24,333 bases of DNA from Muellerivita sp035541195 (GTDB lineage Bacteria; Oederibacteriota; Muellerivitia; Muellerivitales; Muellerivitaceae), in the NCBI GenBank assembly GCA_035541195.1, contig DATKNU010000048.1, positions 1 through 24,333 of the forward strand. The letters run 5' to 3'. The notes beneath the pieces are model-generated. The model was not told the DNA's origin, did no database searches, and saw nothing but the letters and a program-made list of their open reading frames with translations. Below are positions 22,400 through 24,333 of the stretch, in pieces. Within the stretch, counting starts at the first letter, position 1, and every line of letters begins with the position of its first letter. The position numbers were made by a program, and so were the translations under genes.

Positions 22400-22831
22400 G
22401 AGATGGCGCCCAGAGGCGCCTTCCCCCAGACCCCCTACATAAAGGTTTCAAATGCCGGCCCCACACTCTCCCAAGGGGCCCCGCGCCCTTGATCCGGAAT
22501 AAAAACTCCCGGCTTTTTTCCACTCAAGCCCTCCCGCCATCTTTTCTTTCAAGCTTCCCTTTTTTGATTCCGTCATTCCCGACAATCCGGCGGTCGGCGT
22601 CCGCCCGCCCAACCTTTTTTCAGCCGGAGCGACTCCCGATTGGGTTCGTGGCATGGTTGAAGTTTTCGACTATATTTTTTTGTCCCCAAAGTAAATTGCC
22701 TAAAAAACAAAATATTTTTTTTTAATTTGTTGTCCACCTTTGTCGTTTGACAAATGGGCCGCTTCTTTTCGGCGATTTCATCCGGGTAAGCCTTTACAAG
22801 CCCATCCCCATCGTTTACAAATGCCCTGCAA
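22400..22831. other. Divergent intergenic gap at the strand switch; origin-like candidate region
   Basis: No gene is supported in this 432-bp gap. It separates leftward rpmH from rightward genes, the usual place of oriC and dnaA. It contains small GC hairpins near rpmH (GGCGCC repeat at 22405-22420), a pyrimidine-rich stretch at about 22505-22580, and an AT-rich stretch at about 22665-22740 with long A and T runs that could unwind easily. No good DnaA box (TTATNCACA) is seen; TTGTCCACC near 22730 matches only 7 of 9. An origin role is thus only a positional guess. Confidence 0.3.
22743..22826 (+). repeat. Three TTTACAA-type direct repeats upstream of the HTH gene
   Basis: TCGTTTGACAAATGGGCC (22743-22760) and TCGTTTACAAATGCCC (22811-22826) are near copies differing by one inserted base and two end changes. 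A shorter copy, CCTTTACAAGCCC, lies at about 22791-22803. The last copy ends a few bases before the HTH start. They could be operator or iteron-like sites for a DNA-binding protein, perhaps the product of the next gene. Confidence 0.45.
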
Positions 22832-23446
22832 ATGAAATCCAAGAATTCCCCTTCGATTCCAAAATGGCGTGACGGATTACTCACCCTCAATCGCTTATGG
22901 CGCCGGGGCCTTTTCCCCCAAGATTTGGAAAAGCATTATTTCCTCCATTGGTTCGTGATTTACGACGGCAATATCCTGAAGACCGCCGCCGCCCTGAAGA
23001 TCCACCGCAACACGATCCAAGGCCACTTCCTGAAGCTGGGTTATTCCCGCAAATCGGTCAAACTGCGCCACGCCTGGCAGACCCTTTGTGAAAAACAAAA
23101 AGGGTCCTTCGAGAAACGCTTCCATCTCTTCTACCAAAAATTCGCGGGCAAACCCCGCTTGTCCCCCGAGGAAAACCAAAAATTGGTGGGCCTGTGGCAA
23201 ACCCAGTTCCCTTATAAGATCTTGATCCACCATTACTTGCTCTGGGCCTTGCGCCAAAAGAAAACCAAAACCTGGATTCAATCCCAACTGGATTATTCCT
23301 ACCGACACCAAACCCGCATCCTGAGCCAAATCGGAAAACCCAAATCCAAAGCCGCCGCTTGGCTGGCGCCCCTGAAGCCCCAACCCTTGGAGATTTATTC
23401 CGAACGTTATAAGACCCGCCTGCGCAACATGCGCCAAAAGGCCTGA
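22832..23446 (+). CDS. Unrecognised protein with Fis-type helix-turn-helix
   Basis: This 204-residue basic protein matches no complete family I know. Residues 32-72 resemble a Fis-type HTH (HTH_8): a helix, then DGNILKTAAALKIHRNTIQG and HFLKLG, close to the GNxxxAAxxLGIxRxTLxxxLxxxG pattern. A second region at about 133-168 (HHYLLWALRQ through QTRILSQIG) has similar spacing and may be a decayed second HTH. The remainder is rich in Lys, Arg, Gln and Trp. The start at 22832 lacks a ribosome-binding site, and no better in-frame start is seen; a 4-codon ORF (ATG 22821) ends overlapping this ATG. It is the first rightward gene after the strand switch beside rpmH, where dnaA often sits. A regulator or nucleoid protein is plausible. 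Confidence 0.7.
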   Translation: MKSKNSPSIPKWRDGLLTLNRLWRRGLFPQDLEKHYFLHWFVIYDGNILKTAAALKIHRNTIQGHFLKLGYSRKSVKLRHAWQTLCEKQKGSFEKRFHLFYQKFAGKPRLSPEENQKLVGLWQTQFPYKILIHHYLLWALRQKKTKTWIQSQLDYSYRHQTRILSQIGKPKSKAAAWLAPLKPQPLEIYSERYKTRLRNMRQKA

Positions 23447-23587
23447 TTTTCCCCAAGGCTTTTCTTGATGACTTGCCCGGGCCCCGGTGAAATAATCGGT
23501 TTTTAACCCCGAGGCCGAGGCCGCCGTGAACCCTTCCCCCTGGCTCCTTTCAAGCTTTCTCCCCTTGGTTTCAAGGCGGCTCCCGCT

Positions 23588-24333
23588 TTGGCCTTAAAAC
23601 CCGCCCTTTGCCGTTTTTTTGTCGCCCATGGAAGCCAGGACCCAAGGGTCTTAGTCGAAATGAAAAAGCTGGCGGCGCTTTATCAATCCCGGCATCCTGA
23701 GATCGAGGTTCGATTCGGCTTTTTGGAATCAAGCGCGCCCTCCTTCGCTTCTGAGTTGGAAAAAGCCGCCGGAGAATTTGGGCGCGTGCGGGTCCTCCCT
23801 CTTTTTCTCTTTCCCGGCGCCCACACGCAAAAAGACATCCCGCGAATGGTCGAAGCCCTTTGGGGGCAAAAACCTCAAAGCCGAATTGAGGTCGCCCCCT
23901 TCCTGAGACCCCACCCCGCCTTGGCCAAGCTTTTGCTTAAGCGCTTGGTTGAAGCAGGCTTTTCCGCCTTGGAGGGCGCGCCTTTGTTATTGGTGGGTCA
24001 TGGAGCCGAAGGCCGGGAGCCTGAAATGCTTTTGGAGCAAATGCGCTCGCTTCTCCATCAAGCCGCGCCCCGGTGCCGCGTCGAAGCTTGTTTCGTCGGC
24101 GTGGGGGAACCCTCGCTGGAAAAAAAATTGGAAGAACTCAAGGATGCCTTCGGCGCCGGCGGGGCGGTCGCCCCCTATCTTTTGTTCCCCGGATTTTTCC
24201 TGGGTAAAATCGAAAAAACGCTTGGGGATTTTCAATTCCGAAACCCCGCGGCCAAAATTTTCCTCGCCGGGCCCCTGGGCTCGGACGATTTTCTTTTCGA
24301 AGCCTTCCCCGAAGGCTTCGAAAAATTTCAGGA
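23588..24333 (+). CDS. CbiX/SirB-like sirohydrochlorin chelatase (partial, cut by window end)
   Basis: About 248 residues are visible and the frame runs off the window. The protein has two CbiX-like halves. The first has VAHGSQDPR near the N-terminus and PLFLFPGAHTQKDIP, supplying the two metal-site histidines typical of the family. The second has LLVGHGAEGREPEM and PYLLFPGFFLGKI, where the second His is replaced. Such enzymes insert cobalt or iron into sirohydrochlorin for cobalamin or siroheme synthesis. No ATG lies near the front; the TTG at 23588 gives MALKPALCRFFVAHGS, a good family N-terminus, with AAGGCGG about 8 nt upstream. The frame is open upstream to 23507. No partner genes are visible. 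Cobalt or iron preference cannot be told. Confidence 0.82.
   Translation, partial: MALKPALCRFFVAHGSQDPRVLVEMKKLAALYQSRHPEIEVRFGFLESSAPSFASELEKAAGEFGRVRVLPLFLFPGAHTQKDIPRMVEALWGQKPQSRIEVAPFLRPHPALAKLLLKRLVEAGFSALEGAPLLLVGHGAEGREPEMLLEQMRSLLHQAAPRCRVEACFVGVGEPSLEKKLEELKDAFGAGGAVAPYLLFPGFFLGKIEKTLGDFQFRNPAAKIFLAGPLGSDDFLFEAFPEGFEKFQ

Noticed and set aside
22821..22835. Four-codon upstream ORF overlapping the HTH gene start
   Set aside because: No ribosome-binding site and the length is easily chance; noted only because its stop overlaps the HTH ATG.
22448..22890. Small frames of 68-105 codons on both strands in the rpmH-HTH gap
   Set aside because: They lack ribosome-binding sites, have mixed low-complexity content and overlap the start of the better-supported HTH gene.
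23464..23492. TTGATG / TGAAAT as a promoter for the chelatase gene
   Set aside because: Both boxes are weak and the spacer is very GC-rich; read-through from the HTH gene is as likely.

Overview
This window is GC-rich (roughly 60% by eye) bacterial chromosome from around a replication-origin gene cluster. Genes are dense and nearly all lie on the minus strand from about 22.3 kb down to 0.25 kb. YidC has a large periplasmic domain and an HtrA-type protease carries a signal peptide, so a Gram-negative-type (two-membrane) cell is likely. I cannot name the phylum from sequence alone. No mobile elements, CRISPR arrays, rRNA or tRNA genes were seen.

Layout from left to right. Positions 1-183 hold the end of an unknown plus-strand gene and a bidirectional terminator. 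Positions 252-3094 hold a stress block on the minus strand: an RpoD-like sigma factor, HspR, and a DegP/HtrA protease. hspR and degP overlap by ATGA, and a HAIR-like site overlaps the sigma promoter. Positions 3222-14206 hold recF, dciA (DUF721), gyrB, gyrA, a large degenerate histidine-kinase-like membrane protein with a 400-residue proline-rich tail, and a flippase-like membrane protein. Positions 14382-18575 hold mnmE, mnmG and rsmG with two perfect parS sites. Positions 18622-22395 hold rpmH, rnpA, yidD, yidC and jag, with a clear promoter, a terminator, and an attenuator-like hairpin at the yidC start. Transcription direction switches in a 430-bp gap. Positions 22832-24333 then carry, on the plus strand, an unrecognised Fis-like HTH protein and a two-repeat CbiX-type chelatase that runs off the window.

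Taken together this is a rearranged origin region. The usual arms, rpmH-to-rsmG and recF-to-gyrA, point in opposite directions away from dnaA/oriC in many bacteria. Here they are head-to-tail on one strand. dnaA and dnaN are absent from both of their usual places, and parA/parB are absent next to rsmG although parS sites remain. An unknown HTH gene sits where dnaA would be expected beside rpmH.

The strongest leads are: (i) the sigma/HspR/DegP unit as a possible closed heat-shock circuit; (ii) the pseudokinase-like protein translationally coupled to gyrA; (iii) the HTH gene and its upstream TTTACAA-type repeats in the origin-like gap; (iv) the hairpin that overlaps the yidC ribosome-binding site and start codon. 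All gene identities come from reading motifs by eye; no database search was run.
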